Notes: generated by a model not told the origin, from the letters alone. A DNA stretch of 7,196 nt from Sphingomonadales bacterium (GCA_024636595.1 JAGXGT010000081.1:1-7196), one strand, 5' to 3'. Numbered from the stretch's first letter, positions 1 to 6,435 are shown. Translations and numbers: made by a program.

Positions 1-103
1 CCTTAAAACTGTCGCACCGGACTGCAATGCTTTTGTAAAAGAAATCAGCGGCGCTTGCGCTTTTTCAAAATCAGGCGAATTGGAAATCAGTAAGGAGAAC
101 AAC
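1..103 (+). other. Leader region upstream of the zinc peptidase
   Basis: No gene is visible here. A short hairpin is possible at 47-61 (AGCG paired with CGCT, 7-nt loop) and runs directly into a T-run at 61-65, so it could be a weak terminator of a gene lying to the left. The stem is only 4 bp and I would not rely on it. A strong Shine-Dalgarno sequence, TAAGGAG, lies at 91-97. I could not pick out a convincing -35/-10 pair. Confidence 0.4.
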
Positions 104-1006
104 ATGCGTTTGGACGATCTGGACCCCAGCAAGAATGTGCGTGACCAAGGCCGCGGAGGCGGACGGGGCTTTGGCGGCGGCGGTGGACTGGGCATGCTGC
201 TCAGCTTTCTGCCAATGTTGCTGGGCCGGAAACTTGGTTGTGGCACGATCTTGTTGATCGGCGGCGCGGCGCTCGCCTTCATGTATTTCAGCGGCGGCGG
301 CCTGCAGTTGGCCGACAGCACCGGCGCCGGCGGGTTCCAGTCTGAGAGTTCGGGGGCCAATGTCGCCTGTGACACGCAGGAGGAGCGATTCGCCTGTCAG
401 GTACTCGCTTCCACCGAACAGACATGGGCGAAATTATTTGAACAGCGCGGCGAACGCTATCGCCCCACCACCCTCACCTTCTATGAGCAGTCCGGACAAT
501 CGGGCTGCGGCGCAGCTCAGGCAGCGATGGGCCCCTTCTATTGTCCGGCGGATCAGGGCGTCTATCTCGACACCTCGTTTTTCAACGAAATGGCGACCCG
601 GTTGGGGGCCAAGGGCGATTTTGCCCAGGCCTATGTTATCGCCCACGAAGTCGGCCACCATATCCAGAATCTGACCGGCGTCGCCGACCAAGTGAGCAAG
701 GCCCAGCGTACGGCGAGCAAGGCCGAGGGCAATGCGCTGCAAGTGCGGATGGAATTGCAGGCGGATTGCTACGCGGGGGTCTGGGCGGCGCAAAATGCCG
801 ACCGCATGGAAGCCGGCGATGTCGAGGAAGGCCTCGACGCCGCCCATGCGATCGGCGATGACACATTGATGCGCGGTGCCGGCCAGCGACCTGTCGAGAG
901 CATGTTCACCCACGGCAGTTCCGAACAGCGCATGGCCTGGCTTCGCAAGGGTCTCGAGACCGGTGATCCTGCGTCCTGCGATACGTTCGCCAGAGGCGCA
1001 GTCTAA
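104..1006 (+). CDS. ypfJ: Neutral zinc metallopeptidase, YpfJ/KPN_02809 family, membrane-anchored
   Basis: The 300-residue product is a putative zinc-dependent peptidase of the YpfJ (zinc_peptidase, KPN_02809) family; its physiological substrate is not known. The N-terminus begins MRLDDLDPSKNVRDQ and is followed by a Gly-rich linker (about residues 17-30). A hydrophobic anchor lies at about 45-62, so the catalytic domain should face the periplasm. The zinc site is clear: HEVGHH at 181-186 supplies two His ligands and the catalytic Glu, and MELQAD at 216-221 supplies a likely third ligand, E217. The family-typical FTHGSSEQR is at 268-276. Cys at 89, 98, 135, 147, 222 and 292 may form disulfides. 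I chose ATG 104 because TAAGGAG sits 6 nt upstream. An in-frame TTG at 80 would add eight residues, but the Shine-Dalgarno would then lie inside the coding region. It stands alone and converges on creD. The fold call is firm; the protease activity is inferred from the motif. Confidence 0.93.
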   Translation: MRLDDLDPSKNVRDQGRGGGRGFGGGGGLGMLLSFLPMLLGRKLGCGTILLIGGAALAFMYFSGGGLQLADSTGAGGFQSESSGANVACDTQEERFACQVLASTEQTWAKLFEQRGERYRPTTLTFYEQSGQSGCGAAQAAMGPFYCPADQGVYLDTSFFNEMATRLGAKGDFAQAYVIAHEVGHHIQNLTGVADQVSKAQRTASKAEGNALQVRMELQADCYAGVWAAQNADRMEAGDVEEGLDAAHAIGDDTLMRGAGQRPVESMFTHGSSEQRMAWLRKGLETGDPASCDTFARGAV

Positions 1007-1049
1007 ACTGACGCGCGTTATCCCCGCTGAGGCAGCGGTAACGCCAGTT
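1006..1049. terminator. Hairpin between convergent stop codons, possible bidirectional terminator
   Basis: The gap between the peptidase stop and the creD stop folds as an imperfect inverted repeat in three blocks. AACTG (1006-1010) pairs with CAGTT (1045-1049), GCGTTA (1015-1020) with TAACGC (1039-1044), and CCGCT (1024-1028) with AGCGG (1034-1038), around a 5-nt loop. It overlaps both stop codons. No T-run follows on either strand, so it is not a textbook intrinsic terminator. Its position between convergent genes makes a role in 3'-end formation or transcript protection plausible, but this is inference. Confidence 0.4.
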
Positions 1050-2482
1050 CAGCCAGTCGGACCGCGCTTCAGCGTGCTCGACCAGTCGAGCCGCCGGGTG
1101 ACGAACATCACCCCGGCCAGCGCGACAAAGATCAGCAGCGATCCGATCAGCAGCGCATAGGCTTCCAGACTGAGCAAAATATAGATTGCGCCATAGAGCC
1201 CGGCGAGCAAACCGCCGATAATCGCAGCCTTTCGCCAACTCGACAGCACCGAAGCCGAATAGGCCGTGATCAGTCCGATCGTCGCTGCCGAAGCAGTGAG
1301 GAAAGCCAGCGCAAATCCGATGATCTCGGCAAAGGCCAGCAACAGCACGAAGAACAGCACCAGCGCCGCGCCGATCAATATATATTGCACCGAAGAAATG
1401 CGGGCGCCGCCGATCAGATCGAACAGCAGGAATGCGACAAAGGTGAAGCCGATGATCAGAAAGCCGTATTTCGCCGCGCGGTCGACCTGCCCGTAAATAT
1501 CCACCGGCTGGATCAGAGCCACGGTTGCGCTGGCGGCAACTCCGCGGTCCGCTGGGTTATAATAAGCGGCCTGCCCGGCAACCCCCGGCGACACCGGCTG
1601 TTCCGCCTCAGTTGATACCAGCGATTTGCCGAGCGCCAGATTGGTGATGATATATTTCGCGTCGAACCCCTGATCGGTGACAGTTGTCGCATCGGTTTCC
1701 GGCAGGAAACTACCGGTAAAGCTGGGGTGCGGCCATTTGGATTTCACTGTCCACTCGGTTTGTCCGGCATGCGGCGCGATGGTCACGCTCTGGTTGCCCT
1801 TGAAGCGAATGGTGAAATCCGCATTGATTTCGCCACCGATCAGCTTCGACGCATCGACCCAGGCGAAAAAGCCGCTATTACCGGTTTCGCCAAGGCCTTT
1901 GCCCGGCTTCAGCGTCAGGGACTCGCCGTCAATTCTGACCCTGTTGTCGCCCGCCAGACCGCGCGCATCGGACAATCCGAACCGCAATTCAGCGCGGGCA
2001 AAATCAATGTCGGTTAAAGCAATATCATTGCGTTCAAAATCGTCGGGCAGTTTAAATTTTGCCGAACCGGCAATGCTCGAATCGTAGACGACAACCTCGT
2101 AAATCGACCGTTTCTTGATGTGCGATTTCAACTCGCTATCCAGCTTCACCCGCTCCGGAGCCAGATAGAGTTCCCGCTTCACAATATTGGTGCGGGTGAC
2201 CCGCTTACCATTCTGCTCGACCGTCTCTTCGACGGCGGCAGAATAAGGCAAAACCAACTTGGGTCCGGCGAAAACCTGTTCGCCGCCCCAGCCAGATACG
2301 ATGCTCATTTGCGCGGTCTCGCTCTGATCCTGACGATCATAGACGAGTAGCCAGGTCACAAACAAAGGGATCGTCAGCAAAAAACCCATCAGCAGCACAA
2401 TCAGGAATTTCCCGCCGGGCGACCGTTCGGCCTTGGCCGTGCCGGGCGATCGACTGGGTTGGTCTTCTGGCAAGTCTGACAT
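1049..2482 (-). CDS. creD: CreD-family inner membrane protein
   Basis: The 477-residue product matches the CreD (Cet) family of inner membrane proteins; the first member was described with the CreBC two-component system of E. coli, and its biochemical role is still unclear. A basic N-terminus leads into one membrane helix at about 25-47. A large, probably periplasmic beta-rich region follows (about 48-335) with the family-like WPHPSFTGSFLPE at 250-262. The C-terminal block contains about five helices (337-356, 364-388, 389-409, 418-436, 440-461), with SVQYILIGAALVLF at 364-377 and the closing TRRLDW at 462-467. I chose the ATG at 2480-2482 because the sequence before it (GAAGAGGG, then AATAAT) is a good ribosome-binding site. 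An in-frame start 78 nt further upstream would add an Arg-rich segment that looks untranslated. No creB or creC is present. It is divergent from the alpha-hydroxy-acid dehydrogenase, so its promoter must lie in or beyond the 125-bp gap. Confidence 0.93.
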   Translation of the reverse strand: MSDLPEDQPSRSPGTAKAERSPGGKFLIVLLMGFLLTIPLFVTWLLVYDRQDQSETAQMSIVSGWGGEQVFAGPKLVLPYSAAVEETVEQNGKRVTRTNIVKRELYLAPERVKLDSELKSHIKKRSIYEVVVYDSSIAGSAKFKLPDDFERNDIALTDIDFARAELRFGLSDARGLAGDNRVRIDGESLTLKPGKGLGETGNSGFFAWVDASKLIGGEINADFTIRFKGNQSVTIAPHAGQTEWTVKSKWPHPSFTGSFLPETDATTVTDQGFDAKYIITNLALGKSLVSTEAEQPVSPGVAGQAAYYNPADRGVAASATVALIQPVDIYGQVDRAAKYGFLIIGFTFVAFLLFDLIGGARISSVQYILIGAALVLFFVLLLAFAEIIGFALAFLTASAATIGLITAYSASVLSSWRKAAIIGGLLAGLYGAIYILLSLEAYALLIGSLLIFVALAGVMFVTRRLDWSSTLKRGPTG

Positions 2483-2607
2483 ATTATTCCCTCTTCTGGT
2501 GCAGCAAAGTCTGTTGCGGGACTCGCCTGATCGTCTAAACCGTCCGCTGGATAGCTCCATTTCCTACGACGAGTCGAGGCGCATGTGCGCCGAATCGAAA
2601 GGCTGTT
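2483..2607. promoter_or_regulatory. Divergent intergenic region, creD / alpha-hydroxy-acid dehydrogenase
   Basis: These 125 bp separate two genes that point away from each other, so promoters for both are expected here. The creD ribosome-binding site is at the left end. At the right end AAAGG (2598-2602) lies 5 nt before the ATG at 2608. A weak plus-strand promoter candidate is TTGCGG (2514-2519) with TAAACC (2536-2541) at 16-nt spacing; it matches sigma-70 poorly and is only a suggestion. The inverted repeat at 2578-2591 is listed separately. Confidence 0.45.
2578..2591. promoter_or_regulatory. 14-bp inverted repeat, candidate operator or leader hairpin
   Basis: GGCGCA and TGCGCC are perfect reverse complements separated by the two bases TG, giving GGCGCATGTGCGCC. 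The site ends 6 nt before the AAAGG ribosome-binding sequence and 16 nt before the ATG of the flavoenzyme gene. A regulator bound here would block transcription or translation initiation of that gene. As RNA a 2-nt loop is too tight, so a DNA operator is the more natural reading. No regulator gene lies nearby. A GC-rich repeat this short can also arise by chance. Confidence 0.35.
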
Positions 2608-3756
2608 ATGAATATCTCGGATTGCCACAATGTGAACGACTTCCGCGCACTCGCCAAGAAACGCCTGCCCTTTCCGATCTTCGACTATATCGATGGCGCA
2701 GCCGACGACGAAGTGACCCGGCGGCGCAACACCGCAGCCTATGAACGGTGCGATCTGGTCCCCAATGTCCTAGCCGGGGTGGAGGATATTGATATGAGCA
2801 CCACGGTGATGGGCCAGAAGCTGGCGATGCCGCTGTTCCTCTCCCCGACCGCGTTGCAGCGCCTGTTCCACTGGCAGGGCGAACGCGCCGTTGCCCGGGC
2901 TGCCGAAAAATTCGGCACCTTCTTCGGCATTTCCTCGCTGGCCACGGTGAGCATCGAGGAAATCGGCTCGAGCATCAGCACCCCGAAAATGTTCCAGCTC
3001 TATGTTCACAAGGACAAGGATCTCAACCGCTCGATGATCGAGCGCTGCAAGGCCGCGAAATTCGACGCGCTGACGCTGACCGTGGACACGATTGTCGGCG
3101 GCAACCGCGAACGCTGCTTGCGATCCGGCTTCACCAGCCCGCCCCGGATCACCCCGACCAGCTTCTGGAGCTATGCCGCAAAACCCGCTTGGGGCCTGAA
3201 CTATATGTTCCGCGAGAAGTTTGAACTGTCCAACCTGAAGGACCATGTCTCCGAAGGCACCAGCGTCCCCAATTCCGTTGCCGACTATTTCACCAATATG
3301 CTTGACCAGTCGCTCGACTGGAAAATGGCGGAGGAAATCGCCAGGGACTGGGGCGGCGAATTCTGCCTAAAAGGGATCATGTCCGTGGAAGATGCCAAGC
3401 GCGCGGTCGATATCGGCGCAACAGCGATCATGGTCTCCAACCATGGCGGGCGGCAACTGGATGGCAGCCGCGCGCCATTCGACCAACTGGCCGAGATTTG
3501 CGATGCGGTCGGCGACCAGCTCGACGTGATCTGCGATGGCGGGATCACACGAGGCAGCCATGTACTCAAGGCGCTGAGCGTTGGCGCCAAGGCCTGCTCG
3601 GGCGGACGCCTCTATCTCTATGCGCTGGCCGCTGCCGGGCAGCCCGGGGTTGAGCGAATCCTATCTTTGCTGCAAGCTGAGATCGAACGCGATATGAAAC
3701 TAATGGGCGTCACGGCGGTTGATCAGCTGAACCGGGATAATCTCAGGTTTCGCTAA
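2608..3756 (+). CDS. FMN-dependent alpha-hydroxy-acid dehydrogenase (LldD / glycolate oxidase family)
   Basis: The 382-residue product is a full-length FMN-dependent alpha-hydroxy-acid dehydrogenase. It would oxidise a 2-hydroxy acid, most likely L-lactate to pyruvate, passing electrons to the respiratory chain or to oxygen. The TIM-barrel landmarks are in order: YIDGAADDE at 27-35 (active-site Tyr27), SPTALQRL at 79-86, FQLYV at 129-133 (Gln130, Tyr132), LTVDT at 157-161, LKGI at 254-257 (Lys255), SNHGGRQLD at 277-285 (catalytic His279 and Arg282), DGGITRG at 310-316, and GGRLYLYALAAAGQPGV at 332-348. The last block resembles E. coli LldD (YALATAGQAGV). The N-terminal part, with SPTALQRL, looks more like glycolate oxidases, so the exact substrate is uncertain. 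Thr314 stands where many relatives have Arg. The start at 2608 is supported by AAAGG at 5-nt spacing. The gene is followed 22 bp later by a small exported protein on the same strand. Confidence 0.93.
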   Translation: MNISDCHNVNDFRALAKKRLPFPIFDYIDGAADDEVTRRRNTAAYERCDLVPNVLAGVEDIDMSTTVMGQKLAMPLFLSPTALQRLFHWQGERAVARAAEKFGTFFGISSLATVSIEEIGSSISTPKMFQLYVHKDKDLNRSMIERCKAAKFDALTLTVDTIVGGNRERCLRSGFTSPPRITPTSFWSYAAKPAWGLNYMFREKFELSNLKDHVSEGTSVPNSVADYFTNMLDQSLDWKMAEEIARDWGGEFCLKGIMSVEDAKRAVDIGATAIMVSNHGGRQLDGSRAPFDQLAEICDAVGDQLDVICDGGITRGSHVLKALSVGAKACSGGRLYLYALAAAGQPGVERILSLLQAEIERDMKLMGVTAVDQLNRDNLRFR

Positions 3757-3778
3757 CCGGCGCTTTCAGGGGATTGAA

Positions 3779-4270
3779 ATGATGAAAATGATGCACTTAA
3801 GCGGCCTGTTTGTGCTCGCTGGCATGATCAGCACTGCGACTTTGGCACAGCCAGGTGCGCAAGAGGACTCCACTCTGGAATCGGCTGGTAACAAAGTGAC
3901 TGAGCCGTTTGACGGCAAGGAAGTCCCGGAGAAGCTCAAAGATATTCAAGAGGCGCCTTATTCCCTCAGCGGTCTGGGTCGATGTGCGGCCATCATCGCC
4001 GAAGTCCGGGAGCTCAATGAAGTTCTGGGCCCTGATGTCAACGAAAGCGTGGACAAGAGCCGGGGCAAGAAACGCGAGGAAACCGCAGCCCGCGTCGCCG
4101 GCAGCGCGATCGGATCGATTATCCCGTTCGGTGGCATCATCGGCGAAGTGACTGGCGCCAATGCCGAGCGGCGGCGCTACAATGAAGCGGTCTATGCCGG
4201 CACGGTGCGGCGCGGTTTTCTGAAAGGTGTCGGCCTGCAACGGGGATGCAAAGCCCCCGCCCGTCCATAG
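3779..4270 (+). CDS. Small exported protein of unknown function with glycine-zipper-like segment
   Basis: I do not recognise this 163-residue protein. The N-terminus (MMKMMHLSGLFVLAGMISTATLA) looks like a Sec signal peptide, with probable cleavage after Ala23, just before QPGAQ. The predicted mature protein has a polar, acidic linker, then a compact region from about residue 58. The Gly/Ala/Ile segment at 107-127 (with GSAIGSIIP and GGIIGEV) is spaced like a glycine zipper and could contact or cross a membrane. A basic RRR is at 131-133. The only two Cys of the mature protein, 69 and 157, bracket the conserved-looking region and may form a disulfide. AGGGG at 3768-3772 lies 6 nt before the ATG; a second ATG follows immediately and could equally be used. 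The 22-bp gap behind the flavoenzyme gene suggests co-transcription. The periplasmic or outer-membrane location is inferred. Confidence 0.8.
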   Translation: MMKMMHLSGLFVLAGMISTATLAQPGAQEDSTLESAGNKVTEPFDGKEVPEKLKDIQEAPYSLSGLGRCAAIIAEVRELNEVLGPDVNESVDKSRGKKREETAARVAGSAIGSIIPFGGIIGEVTGANAERRRYNEAVYAGTVRRGFLKGVGLQRGCKAPARP

Positions 4271-4298
4271 ACACGAGCGACGGTCAACAGCCGAAGTC

Positions 4299-4919
4299 TT
4301 ACCGGAACGTCCCGACAAAAAACCAAAGCGCAATCAGCGCGAGCATTACCGCGAAAGCCTTCCGTGCCAGTCCGGTGTAAGCGCTGTTGGTCAGCCAGCC
4401 ATGCGTCTGGCTAGCGAACAGCACGATGACCACATGGATCAATGTGGCACTAGCGACATAGGCGGCGGACAATTGTAGTGTCTGCATCGTGATCGACTGA
4501 TTGACGACAATATAGCCTGGCAGCACGACGATGAAAAAGGCTGCGGCTTTCGGATTGAGCAGGTTGATGATCAGACCGCGGCGAAAATGCTTCGCCGGCG
4601 TACCGTCACGGTAGATCGTCGACGGCGAAACTTCCCTTTCGCCGACCCATGCCTCCCACGCCAGCCACAGCAAAAAAGCCGATCCGGCATAGCGCAGCAG
4701 ATCGAAGACCAGAGCCGACTGATGGGCCAATTGCGCCAAACCCAGCGCCGATGCCGCCGCAACAACCGCCAACCCCAGCCCGATTCCCGCCGTCGCCGCA
4801 AGACCCGCTCTCCGCCCCTCGCTGGCGCTGAGCAACGCCAGCCAGCCCATATTCGGACCGGGCGTCAGTTCGACCAGCAGCACAACGAGCAGGAAGGAGG
4901 GGAGCATGGGGGCCAGCAT
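4299..4919 (-). CDS. LysE/RhtB-family amino-acid exporter
   Basis: The 206-residue protein is a typical-length LysE/RhtB translocator, an inner-membrane exporter of amino acids or related small molecules; the substrate cannot be read from sequence. The signature TPGPN is at 19-23 near the end of the first helix. About six hydrophobic segments follow: 6-30, 38-62, 68-91, 115-137, 145-168 and 182-204. Family-typical blocks are LLRYAGSAFLLWLAWEAW at 74-91 and GLIINLLNPKAAAFFIVVLP at 115-134. The hydrophilic loop between them (about 92-114) is encoded by a cluster of inverted repeats, listed separately. The ATG at 4917-4919 has no clear Shine-Dalgarno; an alternative ATG at 4905-4907 (residue 5) has none either, so the start is uncertain by four residues. 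The gene stands alone, with a 241-bp gap upstream and a convergent neighbour downstream. Confidence 0.92.
   Translation of the reverse strand: MLAPMLPSFLLVVLLVELTPGPNMGWLALLSASEGRRAGLAATAGIGLGLAVVAAASALGLAQLAHQSALVFDLLRYAGSAFLLWLAWEAWVGEREVSPSTIYRDGTPAKHFRRGLIINLLNPKAAAFFIVVLPGYIVVNQSITMQTLQLSAAYVASATLIHVVIVLFASQTHGWLTNSAYTGLARKAFAVMLALIALWFFVGTFR
4579..4597. repeat. Inverted repeat A inside the LysE-family gene
   Basis: CGGCGAA (4579-4585) and TTCGCCG (4591-4597) are perfect 7-bp complements around a 5-nt loop. The same arms recur in repeat B 26 bp to the right. The repeat lies within coding sequence for the cytoplasmic loop and the start of helix 4 of the exporter. Confidence 0.6.
4601..4613. 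repeat. 13-bp palindrome inside the LysE-family gene
   Basis: TACCGT and ACGGTA are perfect complements around a single C. The palindrome sits between repeats A and B, 3 bp from A and 9 bp from B, so three palindromic units follow one another in 66 bp. Confidence 0.55.
4623..4644. repeat. Inverted repeat B inside the LysE-family gene
   Basis: CGGCGAAA (4623-4630) and TTTCGCCG (4637-4644) are perfect 8-bp complements around a 6-nt loop. The arms are the same sequence as repeat A plus one base pair, so arms of A and B could also pair with each other and enclose the central palindrome. Confidence 0.6.
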
Positions 4920-5160
4920 TGGGTGCTTGTATCGGGATTGAGCGTTAGCGGGAAGACATTAGACCGATTAGACAAAGCGATAGTCGGCTTTTAGCCTTGG
5001 TACCTGCGGTGCCTCGAAAGTCTAACAGCCGTCCTCGATCGATACAGTTTGATCGACCAAGCCAAAGCTGCTTCCAGTGGACTTTTTTGAACGGAAATAC
5101 GGCCTAATCGATAGATTACGGAAAACAGCATTTATCTAATAGAACTCAAAGAACTATAAT
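4920..5160. other. AT-rich intergenic spacer, no gene seen
   Basis: This 241-bp gap separates the exporter gene from the upstream 424-residue gene; both read leftward. The exporter promoter should be here, but I found no convincing -35/-10 pair on the minus strand. GC drops to about 32% at 5101-5160 (19 of 60 by hand count). Small inverted repeats are present: GGTACC/GGTGCC around TGC at 4999-5013 (one G-U pair), TCGATC (5035-5040) with GATCGA (5051-5056), and TAATC/GATTA at 5105-5118. AGAACT occurs twice, at 5141-5146 and 5150-5155. None is followed by a clear T-run on the minus strand, so I call no terminator. Confidence 0.5.
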
Positions 5161-6435
5161 TTATAGATCCTTCAGCAAGTCAAACTCATCGTCGCTCTGC
5201 GGATCTGGATTAAAAACACGTTTCAGTCGATCCGGTGACGAAGCTATCGGCTCAGCGGGATCAGCAAAAAGCAAATTTAAACCAGTATGTGCGAAAGCAT
5301 TTTGGAGCCGCGGCCAATGCTTTTTGTCAACAATGATCAAAGCTCTACCCCAACGATAGTCGTTGGGCTTTGCCTTTTCTGCAATGCCGGATAAAAGTTG
5401 CACCAAATTTTCCTGATTGGACGATGCAATACTGACGTCAGACAGGAACCAATCTTCCTCTTCGGATTCTTCGGCCATTTCGGCGAATTCATCCATTATC
5501 CATTGAACCGATTTTTGATATTGCTCGTGATGCAACGGGCGCAAATGCTTTGTGGCTGTCGTACCATTGGCATCAATTAGACGCCAATATGCTTCTCTCA
5601 GATATTCGTGCCAATCGCGTTCTGACATTTCCGCCTTGGCCGTTAGCGGTCCAGTCAACGCTTTAATCCGCAGCGTTTCATATTCGAGTTGATCTTTTTG
5701 AACCGCAAGCGCCGATAAAAGCGCGTTCGTCCAAGCGACCGTATCTTGTTTCGAAACATAACCGCTATGCAGATCTATCTGAAATCCGACAGTCTCTATT
5801 TTCTTCCGATCAAACTCTGAATCCCTGCTGGGGACGATTATTTCGAGACGAAGAATATCGCCTTCAATAGTCGCGTCACCTTTTTTCCATGATCTCGAAC
5901 TTACACTGCGAGGTAGAGCTTCTATATAATATGTCGGCAGGAAATATGACAAATCAAACTGGCGCTTTAACCCTTCCTTCTGGTTGTAATAGACGATTGC
6001 GGAAGGACCATAACCGACGCTGTGCCAATTATCGAATGTCACAAGATGTGATCCATCATCAGACACTATGGCAGAAACGGGAGCTATCTCATTTACGAGA
6101 TCAGTCTTCCAAACGAACACCCATTCTCCCGTGTCAGACTTCATCTCCACCACGGCCAAAGCCTGAAGATTGCGCGCGTCTTGCGGAAGGCCTGGGTCTT
6201 CTTTCTCGTTCACCTTGTCGCGGAAATATTCAAGCGGGCTGTCAAGATCGCGAGGTGTAATCGTGACCCGACTCTTTTGATTCGCTGACAAAAATATCTC
6301 TGTCGAAGGAGGCATCCACGAATCGGCGATGACGGCTGTGGAAGCGACAAATACCGCAGCGATGGTGAGCATAAACCATAGCGCAAACCGCAGAACTAAT
6401 GTGTATAATTCAGAGCGGATAATGGCTCTGGTCAT
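5161..6435 (-). CDS. Exported or membrane-anchored protein of unknown function, low GC
   Basis: I cannot assign a function to this 424-residue protein. Basic residues (Arg3, Arg7, Arg16) precede a hydrophobic stretch at about 18-37 that could be a signal peptide or anchor, so the rest should be extracytoplasmic. The segment SDDGSHLVTFDNWHSVGYG at 125-143, followed by IVYYNQKEGLKRQFDLSYFLP, resembles a repeat-like motif (DG-x-x-VTFDNWHSVGYG, then a strand and 'DLSYFLP') that I recall from uncharacterised secreted proteins; this is from memory. An acidic run with EESEEED lies at 322-328 and the C-terminus is acidic. Hand-counted lines give about 45-50% GC against 68-75% in neighbours, which suggests a different origin. 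The ATG lies 4 nt after the sdhA stop and has no Shine-Dalgarno, so it may be translated by reinitiation or begin elsewhere, for example at Met22. The reading frame is intact. Confidence 0.78.
   Translation of the reverse strand: MTRAIIRSELYTLVLRFALWFMLTIAAVFVASTAVIADSWMPPSTEIFLSANQKSRVTITPRDLDSPLEYFRDKVNEKEDPGLPQDARNLQALAVVEMKSDTGEWVFVWKTDLVNEIAPVSAIVSDDGSHLVTFDNWHSVGYGPSAIVYYNQKEGLKRQFDLSYFLPTYYIEALPRSVSSRSWKKGDATIEGDILRLEIIVPSRDSEFDRKKIETVGFQIDLHSGYVSKQDTVAWTNALLSALAVQKDQLEYETLRIKALTGPLTAKAEMSERDWHEYLREAYWRLIDANGTTATKHLRPLHHEQYQKSVQWIMDEFAEMAEESEEEDWFLSDVSIASSNQENLVQLLSGIAEKAKPNDYRWGRALIIVDKKHWPRLQNAFAHTGLNLLFADPAEPIASSPDRLKRVFNPDPQSDDEFDLLKDL

Noticed and set aside
155..200. GGCGG-rich low-complexity stretch
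   Set aside because: It encodes the Gly-rich linker of the zinc peptidase and needs no other explanation.
434..913. Open frame of 159 codons on the minus strand opposite the zinc peptidase
   Set aside because: It lies wholly antisense to a gene with clear zinc-binding motifs; its composition is that of a high-GC shadow frame and it has no recognisable domain or ribosome-binding site.
1130..1155. 11-bp direct repeat GATCAGCAGCG, two copies 15 bp apart
   Set aside because: It is explained by the coding sequence: creD encodes LLIGS followed by LLIF-like residues in a membrane helix, so similar codons recur.
2514..2541. Possible sigma-70 promoter TTGCGG - 16 nt - TAAACC
   Set aside because: Both boxes match the consensus poorly and position is the only support, so it is mentioned in the intergenic entry but not called as a promoter.
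2770..3246. Open frame of 158 codons on the minus strand opposite the flavoenzyme
   Set aside because: Fully antisense to a well-conserved enzyme, with shadow-like composition.
3797..4333. Open frame of 178 codons on the minus strand opposite the small exported protein
   Set aside because: The plus-strand frame has a ribosome-binding site, a signal peptide and an operon-like position; the antisense frame also runs into the exporter gene and has none of these.
5035..5056. TCGATC/GATCGA inverted repeat in the spacer
   Set aside because: Six base pairs with a 10-nt loop and no T-run on the relevant strand; too weak to call a terminator or operator.
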